Below are positions 17,404 through 26,383 of a stretch of DNA of 64,000 nt, in pieces. The position numbers and the translations under genes are program-made. The stretch comes from Alkalibacterium sp. AK22. GTDB taxonomy: Bacteria > Bacillota > Bacilli > Lactobacillales > Carnobacteriaceae_A. Each line of letters opens with the position of its first letter. Within the stretch, counting starts at the first letter, position 1. A model generated the notes under the pieces. The model was not told where the DNA came from. It did no database searches and saw only the letters and a program-made list of their open reading frames with translations. The stretch covers positions 48,060 to 112,059 of the forward strand of contig NZ_JANL01000032.1 of NCBI RefSeq assembly GCF_000585255.1. Reading direction: 5' to 3'.

Positions 17404-18426
17404 TTAAATCACCTCTACTTCCACTGGATACGTTCGAAACAGCTCCAGTGCTTTGTCTTGTTTAGCTTGGTCTCCAAGGATCTGAACCGTCAAGCTCCCG
17501 ATTGGTGCATTATGGGTGGAGCGGATGCTTCCATGGATAATATTAATATCGGTATCGACCTGGCGGCTGACCTTGGTAATGATTGGAGCCCCTACGTGAT
17601 CGCCCTGGAAAAGGATGCGCAGAATCTGTCCTTCTGGATAAGCCACTTTGAGCTCCTTCAGAACCAGCTGCGTTTCTTTTTCATCCACTTCTGTATCCTG
17701 CTTGATAAAGCGCCGCGTAATTTCCTGCTGTGGGTCTCTGAAAACCTGGAGTACCGGCCCTTCTTCTACAATTTCACCTTTGCTCATCACAGCCATTCGG
17801 TCACAGATTTTACGAACAACTTCCATCTCATGCGTGATCATGACAATGGTGACTTTAAGCTGGTCGTTGATTTTAGCTAGCAGTTCCAGTACCTCATCTG
17901 TTGTCTGAGGATCTAAAGCGCTGGTCGCTTCATCGCACAGCAGGACTTTCGGATTATTGGCCAAAGCCCGGGCAATCCCTACCCGCTGCTTTTCGCCTCC
18001 GGAAAGCTGGGCCGGATAGGCTTTTTCCTTGTCAGCAAGGCCGACCAGCTTGATCAGTTCTCTCGCCCGTTTAACCCTCTCATCTTTGCTGACACCGGCA
18101 ATTTCAAGCGGAAAGCAGACATTGTCTATAACCGTCCGGCTCCACAGCAGATTAAAGTGCTGAAAAATCATTCCAATCGACTGGCGTTCTTTCCTGAGCT
18201 GTTTGTCACTTAAGGGAGACAGCTCCTGTGAATCAATTTCGATTGTTCCAGATGAAGGACGTTCCAGTCCGTTCAGCAGTCGCAGCAAGGTACTTTTACC
18301 TGCTCCGGAGTAGCCGACGATGCCGTATATTTCTCCTTTTTTGATGGTCAGGCTAGTATCCTTGACCGCTTCAAATGATTGCTTGTTATTTAAAAATGTC
18401 TTCGTTACATTTTTTAAAGTGATCAT
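17404..18426 (-). CDS. metN: Methionine ABC transporter ATP-binding protein
   Basis: 340 residues. Walker [10 protein letters not shown] (38-46), ABC signature [15 protein letters not shown], Walker [13 protein letters not shown] and the switch His in ITHEM are all present. Residues from about 265 on form the NIL (ACT-like) domain that gives allosteric inhibition by methionine in MetN proteins. It is the first structural gene behind the T-box leader, and it energises methionine uptake through MetI. Confidence 0.94.
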   Translation of the reverse strand: MITLKNVTKTFLNNKQSFEAVKDTSLTIKKGEIYGIVGYSGAGKSTLLRLLNGLERPSSGTIEIDSQELSPLSDKQLRKERQSIGMIFQHFNLLWSRTVIDNVCFPLEIAGVSKDERVKRARELIKLVGLADKEKAYPAQLSGGEKQRVGIARALANNPKVLLCDEATSALDPQTTDEVLELLAKINDQLKVTIVMITHEMEVVRKICDRMAVMSKGEIVEEGPVLQVFRDPQQEITRRFIKQDTEVDEKETQLVLKELKVAYPEGQILRILFQGDHVGAPIITKVSRQVDTDINIIHGSIRSTHNAPIGSLTVQILGDQAKQDKALELFRTYPVEVEVI

Positions 18427-18470
18427 GCTTGATCTACTCCTTTCTTTTGTAAAGCAGTTACTATAATGTT

Positions 18471-18490
18471 GAAGGCAGCAAGCTGCCTTC
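18471..18490. other. Compact hairpin in the met leader
   Basis: GAAGGCAGC AA GCTGCCTTC, 9-bp perfect arms with a 2-base centre, about 45 bases upstream of metN and downstream of the T-box terminator. It has no T-run; it may be an RNA processing or stability element. Confidence 0.4.
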
Positions 18491-18666
18491 TTCCTGTTCT
18501 GCTTAAGTGACTTGAGATTTCAGCTCTCACGGTTTAATCTTTACCTAAACAGGACTATAATCGGTACTTACGCTGTCTGCTTTGATTCAGCTTTAGTGAA
18601 ACATTGGCGCTTTAGACCTTGAAAGGCCAGTCTTCAACAGTTTACAGTAAGTTGAATCATTTCCAT

Positions 18667-18990
18667 AAAAAAACGCCCTTTTTCGAGCTTTGCACTCAAA
18701 AAAGGGCGAATAGGTCTATTCGCGGTTCCACCTTTGTTTACCACTCCATCACTGAAGTGGCCTCTTCCAGTACTTAGATCGTTCTGTTTGCGGACTGACG
18801 ATTTTATTGAAAATACGTCAGCCGCTGACAGTTCATCTGCATACTTAGGCACGTTACCGGGTGCAACCGGGATAGGCTTATGTTTCCACTCACCTATCCA
18901 GCTCAAAGACCATTTTCCAGGCAGACTGTCATGCTCCTTTCCACCATGTAGGAGCTCTCTGAGATGACTTGCTGTTCTGTACTTATCTTT
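18667..18990 (-). promoter_or_regulatory. T-box leader of the methionine transport operon
   Basis: On the minus strand the leader contains the T-box core AAAGGTGGAACCGCG (18721-18735), which pairs with uncharged tRNA. A strong terminator CGCCCTTTTTTGAG../..CTCGAAAAAGGGCG plus T7 follows at 18667-18708. Stem I lies at about 18900-18985, with AGAGAG near its upper part. ATG in GAAAATGG (18911-18913) is a possible Met specifier codon; I have not folded the leader. Uncharged tRNA should cause read-through into metNIQ. Confidence 0.88.
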
Positions 18991-19038
18991 TCATCGCTTA
19001 CTTATCTATAGTGTTTACTGTTTCTCTGATTGAATAGA

Positions 19039-19067
19039 AGTCTATCAGAGGCTGAAGATACTGTCAA
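19039..19067 (-). promoter_or_regulatory. Sigma-A promoter of the met T-box operon
   Basis: Minus strand: -35 TTGACA (19062-19067), 17-bp spacer, -10 TAGACT (19039-19044), about 40 bases upstream of T-box stem I. Confidence 0.8.
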
Positions 19068-19203
19068 CATTTTTTTTAACAAAATATACCCGCGAGTCGT
19101 CTTGATAGCTGTCTCAGGATACTGAAACAGCTGGAAGTGTATATATGCGTATGTTTAGCAGCTGCTTGACTGGCAGTATAGGCAGCTTAGGCAGTTGTGC
19201 AGT

Positions 19204-19355
19204 GGGGCAAGTTGACTCTCGCGGCTATTTTCGTTTGAGTTGGTACGCTGGAGCAGCAGCGGCACAACTCGCGCACCTGATCCCTTCTCAGTTGGAACAC
19301 TGGCGCGGCAGCGACACAACTCGCGCGGCTGCTCCCTTCTCAGTTGAACTTCCAA
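19204..19355. repeat. Three imperfect 52-bp direct repeats
   Basis: Two clear copies start at 19256 and 19308 (shared core CACAACTCGCGC, then CTCCCTTCTCAGTTG), and a weaker copy starts near 19204 (CTCGCGGCT..GAGTTGG), with a period of 52 bp. The stretch is richer in G+C than the flanks and lies in the otherwise gene-free 19081-19506 interval downstream of ackA. Short overlapping reading frames across it look non-genic. The rest of the interval shows nothing I can name. Confidence 0.6.
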
Positions 19356-19506
19356 TATTTCGCGCTCGATTCTTATCTTTTTGATCATCCATGTACCTAG
19401 AAAGCATCTTTTTTTTCTTGCCAGTCGGAAACAAGATGCCTTTACTGTCGTTGTGTCCATCGGCAGAGACGATTCTTTCAATCAATTTCCTTTTTCTGTT
19501 CTGCTG

Positions 19507-20694
19507 CTATTTTAACCGCTCCACATCACGGGCAATCATTACTTCTTCATCTGTCGGTATAAGCAAGATTGATACATCCGAATGTTCTGAAGAAATCAGC
19601 TTCTCCACTCCCCGACAATCATTTCGCTCCGGGTCGATAAAAGCATTCAGGTAGCTGAGCCCGTTGATTATATGCTCGCGTGTTTGAATATCGTTCTCAC
19701 CTATACCCGCAGTGAATACAATGGCATCGACCCCATTCATTAAAGCTGCATAGGCGCCGATATACTTTTTGACCCGGTCCTCGAATATCCTTAATGCCAG
19801 TGCGGCCTGGGGATCGTCTGCTTCTTTAGCGTGAAGATCCCGCATGTCACTGGACAGACCGGACACTCCTTTAAGACCGGAATCTCTGTTAAGAATCTCG
19901 ATCATATCACTGATTGCAGTGATTCCCTCTTTCTCCATCAAAAACGGCAGCAGAGAGACATCGATATCTCCTGCGCGAGTCCCCATGGTCAGTCCCGCCA
20001 GTGGTGTGAATCCCATTGATGTGTCTACTGACTTGCCGCCGTCTACTGCACAGACAGATGCCCCATTCCCAAGATGGCAGGAAATGATTTTCAGCTCCTC
20101 CAGTGGACGATCCAGCATCTCAGCCGCTCTCTGGCTCACATACTTGTGACTTGTACCATGATAACCGTACTTTCTGACATGGTGTTTTTCGTAGAAAGCA
20201 TACGGGATGCTATAAAGGTACTGAACCTTGTTCATCGTCTGATGGAAAGATGTGTCAAATACTGCCACACTGACAATATCTGGCAGCAGGTTTTTGAATG
20301 CCCGGATACCCATGGCATTAGCTGGATTATGCAAAGGCGCCAGCTCCGCCAGCTTTTCGATCTCTGCGAGCACCTCATCTGTCACGACAACCGAATCGGA
20401 AAAAGACTCTCCTCCAGCAGCGACCCGGTGTCCAACGCCTGTAATTTCCTTAAAATCTTTAATAATTTGCTGTTCGATCAGCTGCTTCAGCAGCAGCTGT
20501 ACCGCTTGGTCATGGTCAGCTATATCAGCTGTTTTTTTCACAGTCTCCCCATCCCCATCCGTCACAGAAAACAGTGATTCTGGCAGTCCGATCCTGTCTA
20601 CCATGCCGGAAGCCAGAACAGACTCCTCCGGCATTTTGTATAACTTCCACTTCAAACTGGAACTTCCCGCATTGATTGCCATTGTCTTGAACAT
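19507..20694 (-). CDS. ackA: Acetate kinase
   Basis: 395 residues, standard length. Family signatures are AINAGSSSLKWKLY at the N-terminus, the catalytic Asp/Arg area VAVFDTSFHQTM, YGYHGTSHKYV, CHLGNGASVCAV and FTAGIGEND. It interconverts acetyl-phosphate + ADP and acetate + ATP in overflow metabolism. AGAGGGG precedes ATG 20694. Promoter and a cre-like site are listed separately. No pta lies next to it. I saw no clear terminator before the 52-bp repeats. Confidence 0.96.
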   Translation of the reverse strand: MFKTMAINAGSSSLKWKLYKMPEESVLASGMVDRIGLPESLFSVTDGDGETVKKTADIADHDQAVQLLLKQLIEQQIIKDFKEITGVGHRVAAGGESFSDSVVVTDEVLAEIEKLAELAPLHNPANAMGIRAFKNLLPDIVSVAVFDTSFHQTMNKVQYLYSIPYAFYEKHHVRKYGYHGTSHKYVSQRAAEMLDRPLEELKIISCHLGNGASVCAVDGGKSVDTSMGFTPLAGLTMGTRAGDIDVSLLPFLMEKEGITAISDMIEILNRDSGLKGVSGLSSDMRDLHAKEADDPQAALALRIFEDRVKKYIGAYAALMNGVDAIVFTAGIGENDIQTREHIINGLSYLNAFIDPERNDCRGVEKLISSEHSDVSILLIPTDEEVMIARDVERLK

Positions 20695-20718
20695 AAGCGA
20701 CCCCTCTTTAAATAGTTT

Positions 20719-20768
20719 AAGTAAACGCCTTCATAAAACCAGTCTAGCACAGTCTAATAGGCAAACAA
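20719..20768 (-). promoter_or_regulatory. ackA promoter with cre-like site at the transcript start
   Basis: Minus strand: -35 TTGTTT (20763-20768), 16-bp spacer, extended -10 TGCTAGACT (TAGACT at 20741-20746). ATGAAGGCGTTTACTT at 20719-20734 fits 14 of 16 positions of the CcpA (cre) consensus and covers about +1 to +16, where CcpA would be expected to block rather than activate. Confidence 0.5.
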
Positions 20769-20880
20769 TTAGCAAGTATTTATAGGAGCTATTAGAAAAA
20801 CTTTAGCCTGTCCCCACAGTTGGATTTTACAGACTCAGTACTGTCCTGTTTCCATTTAATGCACATGGTCTGCAACTGCA

Positions 20881-20922
20881 AAAAAAAAAAGACCTCCGAA
20901 GTAAACTCTGCGGAGATCTTTA
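20881..20922 (-). terminator. Intrinsic terminator after cutC
   Basis: Minus strand: AGATCTCCG / CGGAGGTCT stem with a 12-base loop followed by ten T residues. Confidence 0.88.
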
Positions 20923-20925
20923 CGT

Positions 20926-21582
20926 CTATTTAGAAACGAATTTAATAATGCGGGTGCCGTGAAACTGATCTGCATGGATAAGGCGGCTGGCTTCCAATAG
21001 ATTGGCATAGTGGATGCCACCGCCCGGCAAGATATGCATTTCAGAACCCGCTGCTTTAATCAGCTGATTGATCCAGTCAGCATGTTCAAGGGCTGTTCCC
21101 GACAGGCCTCCTCTAGTCAGTAAGCGGCTGATGCCAGCAGCAGCGAGATTCTTGACTGCCTCCATTTGGACCTCTCTGGAGAGCTGATCAAAAGCCATAT
21201 GAAAAACGGCCTGTCTGTCTCCTGAAAGAGCAGTCAGCTCTTTAATAAAAGGCCAATCCACATCCCCCTCATTTGTCAGTGCGCCAAAAACAATGCCATC
21301 CACACCTGCCTGAAGAGCTTGCCTGGCCTGCTGTTTCATGACTGCTTTTTCAGCATCCGAAAAGATGAAGTCTCCGCCTCTTAGACGAACGATCGAAACG
21401 ACTTCAACCTGATGCAAGTGAGCAAACCGGGTTACGGTTTCTATTGTTTTTGTTTGGGGGGTGAGTCCACCTAGAGCCAGCTGGTCACACAGTTCAATGC
21501 GTCTTGCGCCGCCTGCGATGGCCTGCACCAGGCCTTCACCGTTTTCACAGCAGAATTCCTTTAACAGCTTATTCGTGACCAA
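20926..21582 (-). CDS. cutC: CutC-family protein
   Basis: 218 residues of the CutC TIM-barrel family: LKEFCCEN at the N-terminus, GARRIELCDQLALGGLTP, VSIVRLRGGDF and LTRGGLSGTALEHAD are the usual conserved blocks. The family was named for copper homeostasis in E. coli, but its biochemical role is unsettled. The start is TTG 21582 inside the last codons of the permease gene (14-base overlap), with only a poor SD, so expression probably depends on translational coupling. Pairing with an amino-acid permease is unusual for copper biology. Confidence 0.88.
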   Translation of the reverse strand: MVTNKLLKEFCCENGEGLVQAIAGGARRIELCDQLALGGLTPQTKTIETVTRFAHLHQVEVVSIVRLRGGDFIFSDAEKAVMKQQARQALQAGVDGIVFGALTNEGDVDWPFIKELTALSGDRQAVFHMAFDQLSREVQMEAVKNLAAAGISRLLTRGGLSGTALEHADWINQLIKAAGSEMHILPGGGIHYANLLEASRLIHADQFHGTRIIKFVSK

Positions 21583-22927
21583 GCTTGTTGCCGTTTCTTA
21601 TGGCATACAGGTAGCCAAAGACACATACCAGTGCAGAGAAAAGAATGAAGACTGGCATGTAGACCGGATTGGAGAACCAGCCGCCGAGAAGAATTGTCAG
21701 CGACCCGACTGTTCCCATAATTGGAGCAAAAGCTCCAAGGAACCAGTTGTTAATGACTTTCTTTCTGCCTAGCTGCAGGACTTTTATATACAAAATAATG
21801 TAAAGGACATAACTGAAAACAATGGCGATTTCACTGATATCTCCGCCTGCCAAGATATCCCAGCGCTGCGTAATGTAGTGAATGATCAGCCAGAAAACCG
21901 TCAATCCGTATGCAGTCAGCGCTGCGTAAGGTGACAGTCCCTTTTCTTCATTACGGACACTGATTTTTGAACTCATCGGCATCATATTTTTAGCGGCCAG
22001 CGTATAAGGCAGACGAATGTAGCCCAGACTGATCCCATTAACCACACCCATGATTGAAATCAGCACAAAGCTCAGCAAAATCCGTTCGCCATAAATACCA
22101 AACAGAGACTGCCCTGCCTGAGCGATTGCTTGGTCTCCAGCTGACAGAATAAATTCAACGCCTACAATGGCAATCAGGCCGAGAAAGAAGGCTAGATAAA
22201 CAGCCAAAACAATCAGAGGCCCCACTGTCAATGCAATCGGCATCGTTCGGCGGTGTCTTCTGACTTCTTGCGTGATGGTCGTGGAGACGATCCAGCCGTC
22301 AAAAGAAAAGGCCACAGGTACCAGAGCTCCTAGCCAAGCCCAGCCGACATCACTTGACTGGACCAGGCTGACGCCTTCAGGCAATGATGGAGCTGACTGT
22401 GTCCAGAAAACACCGGCCAGGCCAATACCAATTAGCGGGATCATTTTCAGAACTGTCGTGATATTTTGAAAGCGTCCGCCAAATTTGTAGGACAAGTAGT
22501 TCATCCCAAAGAAAAACGTCATATAGAAAAAGCCAAGTAGGACCTGAAGTTCCAACGTGTTCGGCAAATCAAACAAAATCAGCGTATAGATACCTGAAAC
22601 CCAACTGACGATCGCTGTAATCGTCGGGAAGTAAATAAATAGCTGGAACCAGCCGAAAGCATTCGCCGCTCTTGGAGATACGAATTCTTCATAATAAGAG
22701 ACGACCCCTCCTCTCATAGATGATAAACTGGCTAGCTGGGACAGCGTAATGCTCCCGAAAATGACACAGAGTGCACCGATAATAAAAACTAAAATACCTA
22801 AACCGACATTTCCTCCGGTAGCAATCAGTATTTCATCAGCCTTGAAAAAGATTCCCGAACCGATACTGATCCCTACAATCATAGAGACGGCAGTGCCCAA
22901 ACCGTAATGCGTTTTTTCTTTCATCAT
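21569..22927 (-). CDS. APC-superfamily amino-acid permease
   Basis: 452 residues, 12 predicted helices. The unwound TM1 motif VGISIGSGIFF (about 18-28) that binds the amino-acid backbone is intact, and the TM6 area VAFSFDGWIVS fits LAT/SteT-type exchangers. Substrate is unknown. AAGGAGG lies 5 bases before ATG 22927. It is co-transcribed with cutC downstream. Confidence 0.87.
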   Translation of the reverse strand: MMKEKTHYGLGTAVSMIVGISIGSGIFFKADEILIATGGNVGLGILVFIIGALCVIFGSITLSQLASLSSMRGGVVSYYEEFVSPRAANAFGWFQLFIYFPTITAIVSWVSGIYTLILFDLPNTLELQVLLGFFYMTFFFGMNYLSYKFGGRFQNITTVLKMIPLIGIGLAGVFWTQSAPSLPEGVSLVQSSDVGWAWLGALVPVAFSFDGWIVSTTITQEVRRHRRTMPIALTVGPLIVLAVYLAFFLGLIAIVGVEFILSAGDQAIAQAGQSLFGIYGERILLSFVLISIMGVVNGISLGYIRLPYTLAAKNMMPMSSKISVRNEEKGLSPYAALTAYGLTVFWLIIHYITQRWDILAGGDISEIAIVFSYVLYIILYIKVLQLGRKKVINNWFLGAFAPIMGTVGSLTILLGGWFSNPVYMPVFILFSALVCVFGYLYAIRNGNKLGHE

Positions 22928-23160
22928 GATTCCCTCCTTTTTTAGCCCTTAGGCAAATAAAATCACATTACATCACTATAGCAAAGTCGCCTTTTAAAAT
23001 AAAGACAGAACTCCCCCATTTTTCACTTTGTATAGAAGAGATAATGCTGATCGGATCACAAGCTATCCTGGGCTTTTTTATTTCTACTGTTCATTTGCTC
23101 TGTTCATTTAAAAAATAAAACATGTTAAAGCAAACGATAGTAAATTAAGTTATTTATAGT

Positions 23161-23745
23161 TTAATTTATCTTTTTGACCATAAAGTAATATTTCTCACTT
23201 TTATTATTGTCTGTTTTTTTATAGCCCATCTTTTCATACAGGTGAATGGCACGGTTGTTGCCCTTGAGTACAAAAAGTGTCAGCTTCGTCAGTCCCCCAT
23301 CCTGTTCTAAACGTTCGGCTAGCTGGTTCATAATGAAATGACCGATTCCCTGATTCTGAGAAGCATGGCCGACCGCTATAAAATCGATATAGACCTCTCC
23401 TGTTTGAGGGAGATGACTGGTTTCCAGGGCAACTTGCATAAAACACAGAAAAGATTTCAGACCGATATGCTTGATGACTGCCAATGTCTTAGCCAGCAGG
23501 CGCAGACTGACTCTATTTTCCTGATGCTTTGTCACTCCGAAGGCTGCTACAATATGGTTATCCTGCCAAACAGTATAGACAGTCATTCCGTACTGCTCAG
23601 CTTCCTGGATCCAAAGCAGCTTTAAAATAGTTTGTACCTTGTATTTGCTAAGTTCCGCCTTTACGGTGAGCTTGTCATAAAATGCATCGGTTACGAGCTC
23701 GCTGACCTTTTCGATGTCTCTCTCATTCATTCTTTCTATGCGCAT
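23161..23745 (-). CDS. GNAT-family N-acetyltransferase
   Basis: About 194 residues. The acetyl-CoA pyrophosphate-binding motif lies in the second half as QNQGIGHFIMNQL (about 130-142), followed by LFVLKGNNRAIHLYEKMGYK, the typical GNAT C-terminal block. The substrate is unknown. ATG 23745 has GAGGAG 8 bases upstream; GTG 23751 is an alternative. It is divergent from a second GNAT gene at 23903, to which it is not closely similar. Confidence 0.87.
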   Translation of the reverse strand: MRIERMNERDIEKVSELVTDAFYDKLTVKAELSKYKVQTILKLLWIQEAEQYGMTVYTVWQDNHIVAAFGVTKHQENRVSLRLLAKTLAVIKHIGLKSFLCFMQVALETSHLPQTGEVYIDFIAVGHASQNQGIGHFIMNQLAERLEQDGGLTKLTLFVLKGNNRAIHLYEKMGYKKTDNNKSEKYYFMVKKIN

Positions 23746-23843
23746 AAGCACAGCTCCTCTCCTTTCCGGTCCTCTACTATCTTTGTCTTCAGTTTAGCAA
23801 GTCTGCCCACATTTTGCTTTCTTGACAGCTCTAAGGATTTTTT

Positions 23844-23871
23844 TTGAAGCCTTCCTTGCCTGTGCTATACT
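23844..23871 (+). promoter_or_regulatory. Promoter of the second GNAT gene
   Basis: -35 TTGAAG (23844-23849), 16-bp spacer, -10 TATACT (23866-23871), 31 bases before the start codon. Confidence 0.6.
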
Positions 23872-23902
23872 GATAGAGAATCAAACACAAGGAGTAGAGA
23901 TC

Positions 23903-24556
23903 ATGACTGCAGAAACTACCCACTACCGACCGATTGAAAAGAAAGATTTTAAGGCTTTGATAGAACTGATTTGCAAAACCTGGAACTATGAGACCTTAAC
24001 CACTCCCTTTATTGCCAGCAAACTGGCAGCGGTATTTCTCTTTTCAAGTCTGGCCCATCACAGCTACAGCCAGGTCGCTGTTAAAGACGGACAGATTGTC
24101 GGTCTAATCGCCGGACGAGATAACGATGTGCCCTTTGAACACAATGCCTATTACTTGCTCACCGCCTGGAACATCTTTCTCCTGCTCTTCTCAAAAAGTG
24201 GCCGTGAAGCTTTTCAGTCCTACAAGCGTTATTTAAATATCAGCGAGTCCTTGCTGAAGCAGACGCATGAATCCTACGACGGCGAGCTACTCATGTTTGC
24301 TGTAGGCGATGCGGTCAGAGGTACGGGTATCGGTTCCCGCTTGTTCAGCCTATATCTGGACTTTTTAAGAAATAAAGGAGCACGTACGTTCTCTCTTTTT
24401 ACAGATACTCAGTGTAACTACAGCTTTTACGAAATGAAAAAGCTCAAGCGGATTGGTGTCGTCAGCCGAAAAATGCCTTTTCTTAACCAGGAAATAATTT
24501 TTTTCCTTTATCGTGGCGATCTCAAGACTATCTTACCTTCCACCAATATGGACTAA
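23903..24556 (+). CDS. GNAT-family N-acetyltransferase
   Basis: 217 residues. Motif A is VRGTGIGSRLFSLYLDFL (about 136-153), then TDTQCNYSFYEMKKLKRIG, where Y-x-F-Y is the usual catalytic/cofactor tyrosine region. An insertion of about 60 hydrophobic and charged residues between the N-terminal strand and motif A is larger than in minimal GNATs. ATG 23903 has AAGGAG 8 bases upstream; the frame is open upstream to 23822 but that stretch holds the promoter. The substrate is unknown. Confidence 0.85.
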   Translation: MTAETTHYRPIEKKDFKALIELICKTWNYETLTTPFIASKLAAVFLFSSLAHHSYSQVAVKDGQIVGLIAGRDNDVPFEHNAYYLLTAWNIFLLLFSKSGREAFQSYKRYLNISESLLKQTHESYDGELLMFAVGDAVRGTGIGSRLFSLYLDFLRNKGARTFSLFTDTQCNYSFYEMKKLKRIGVVSRKMPFLNQEIIFFLYRGDLKTILPSTNMD

Positions 24557-24560
24557 TAGC

Positions 24561-24637
24561 AAACAGGCGTGCAGCAGCGTCGGCAGTTTTTGAGCACCAG
24601 GCTCTTATCTGACGACAGCCGCTGCGCGCCTGTTTTA
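24561..24637. terminator. Large bidirectional terminator between converging genes
   Basis: AACAGGCG-TGCAGC pairs with GCTGCG-CGCCTGTTTT across a long loop that itself has a small GAGC/GCTC stem. It serves the GNAT gene and, on the minus strand, gltS. Confidence 0.65.
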
Positions 24638-24644
24638 TGATTGT

Positions 24645-26075
24645 TTATTCAGTTGACTTGCCTGTTTGCCTGTTTGGGCCAAACTTCACCAATCCAAAAA
24701 TAAGGAATGCCAGAGCAATCACTGACGAAATAATCAGGAAAACTACAGGACCAAACTGGTACATAAAGGGCAGAGAAGCAGCCGTCACTAGTCCCCCTCC
24801 GACGAATGGCTCAAATAAGATTTGTTTGTAGCCAAAGCCCATTAAAGCAGGAGTCTGGTACTCTGGGTCTGCAATCTTCATCAGTAACAGACCTGTTGCG
24901 GTCATCCCGGTAGCCTGACCGAAGTCTCCGAGACCTCTTTCAAACCAGTATTCAGGTATCATTCTTGGTCCCAGATAAAGGAATGCGAAAACGTTCCAGG
25001 CTGTCGCAACAATCGCCAGCAGGATGAAGGGCAGGAAATTGTCGCCGATGACCTGTAGCGACAGAGTCGCCAGGGCCGATACCAGCAGGACGTCCAGTGC
25101 AAAACCAGAAATTTTCGAAATCAGACTCTGATCGATATACATATGGATATCCAGCCGGTCAAAGACGACTTGCACAATCACCCCACCGATCATAGCGAGC
25201 GGGAAAAGTGGGACATAAGGAAATAGCAGAACGTCGGTCCATGCTCCCCAAGTGCTGGCTTCCAGCAGAATCAGTCCCTGCTGAAGGATGTAGCCGATCA
25301 TGATCGCTACAGCAATGAGAGACAGGTGCAAGGCAAGCGGTTCAATCGCTTTTGCTTCCTTGACTTCCGGTTCCATTTCAAAACCGTAGGATTCACCCAA
25401 ACGTTCCTTTTCTTCCTCCGTAAAGTATTCCTTTCCGCCGACATGCTTGGCAAAGCCTTTACGGTAGCCGATATTAATAATCAGAATACCAGCCACGACA
25501 CCGACCAGGATTCCAATGGTGGCCAGCCCCAGAGCCAGGTCTGCTCCTTCAGAAAATCCAAGACTGTCGAACGTATTCGCTAGTCCAGCAGCAGTCCCGT
25601 GACCGCCGACAAAGCTGATCTCAATCAGTGCTCCAGCGAGCGGATTTGTTCCAAAAAGAGGGGTAAGGACCAAAAGTGTCAGCAAAATACCAATCACATA
25701 CTGTCCCCAAGAAACGGTCTGACCCATAACAATCTGAGGTCCGGCTACACGCCAGATTTTTTTAACACTGGGTACTTTTTTACCTAAAAATAGTGCCGCA
25801 AAGACAATATTAATAAACATTCCTGGAAGTGGACGCCACACATCCAGTATAAACTCTGGAATCAGTCCATTATAAAAAAGCGAGCTTTCCGACAGAAACT
25901 GAGAAGTCAGCCTTCCCAGCAAGTCCGGTCCAACAATCAACGCAATGAAGCCGGCAATGATTGAACTCGGTAGGAACAGATCACGCAGCCACTTTGTATG
26001 TAATCGCACAACCTTCCCTATGATCAAGAAGACCCCAATCATCATAAAGCTAAAACCCACCATATTTGGTGACAT
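24645..26075 (-). CDS. gltS: Sodium/glutamate symporter, GltS family
   Basis: 476 residues in two inverted halves of membrane helices, with the family motifs EISFVGGHGTAAG (about 152-164) and DFGQATGMTATGLLLMKIADP (in the second half), which form the two re-entrant loops for Na+ and substrate. A charged cytoplasmic linker sits near 215-245. Glutamate is the usual substrate, but related proteins carry other anions. It has its own promoter at 26126-26154 and a shared terminator. Confidence 0.87.
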   Translation of the reverse strand: MSPNMVGFSFMMIGVFLIIGKVVRLHTKWLRDLFLPSSIIAGFIALIVGPDLLGRLTSQFLSESSLFYNGLIPEFILDVWRPLPGMFINIVFAALFLGKKVPSVKKIWRVAGPQIVMGQTVSWGQYVIGILLTLLVLTPLFGTNPLAGALIEISFVGGHGTAAGLANTFDSLGFSEGADLALGLATIGILVGVVAGILIINIGYRKGFAKHVGGKEYFTEEEKERLGESYGFEMEPEVKEAKAIEPLALHLSLIAVAIMIGYILQQGLILLEASTWGAWTDVLLFPYVPLFPLAMIGGVIVQVVFDRLDIHMYIDQSLISKISGFALDVLLVSALATLSLQVIGDNFLPFILLAIVATAWNVFAFLYLGPRMIPEYWFERGLGDFGQATGMTATGLLLMKIADPEYQTPALMGFGYKQILFEPFVGGGLVTAASLPFMYQFGPVVFLIISSVIALAFLIFGLVKFGPNRQTGKSTE

Positions 26076-26125
26076 AAATCATTCCTCCTATAAATAAACA
26101 CACATAAATGTAGTCATGTTTTTTT

Positions 26126-26154
26126 ATTATAATCTAATTTTTCAGTGCAGACAA
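26126..26154 (-). promoter_or_regulatory. Sigma-A promoter of gltS
   Basis: Minus strand: -35 TTGTCT (26149-26154), 17-bp spacer, perfect -10 TATAAT (26126-26131). Confidence 0.75.
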
Positions 26155-26383
26155 CTTTTGTGATTTTGTAAACGAATAAAATAACGGAACAGGTCTTTTG
26201 CCGGACACTTTTTGTCCACAAAAAAAGCTAACAAGCTGCTTGGACAGATCCTAAAACAGAGACCTAAAGAGTGCCTTCAGTCTGTCTTTCAAGTTGTCTT
26301 CATACAGTTGCCAACTTTATCCGTCAGTACAAAAACTGACTGGTTGTCTGTTTCTGACTATTCTCATTTTGAGTTTTTAGTTC
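26155..26383. other. Gene-free interval between gltS promoter and the metallophosphoesterase gene
   Basis: Small inverted repeats occur (GGACA/TGTCC at about 26204-26218; GTCAGT/ACTGAC at 26323-26340) but none has a convincing T-run on the minus strand. No gene is supported. Confidence 0.5.

Noticed and set aside
18427..19067. SAM-I riboswitch ahead of metNIQ
   Set aside because: The GGTGGAACCGCG T-box core and terminator layout identify a T-box leader; no S-box blocks were seen.
19155..19485. Overlapping minus-strand frames of 65-108 codons across the 52-bp repeats
   Set aside because: They share repeated peptide words only because the DNA repeats, have no SD, and change frame between copies.
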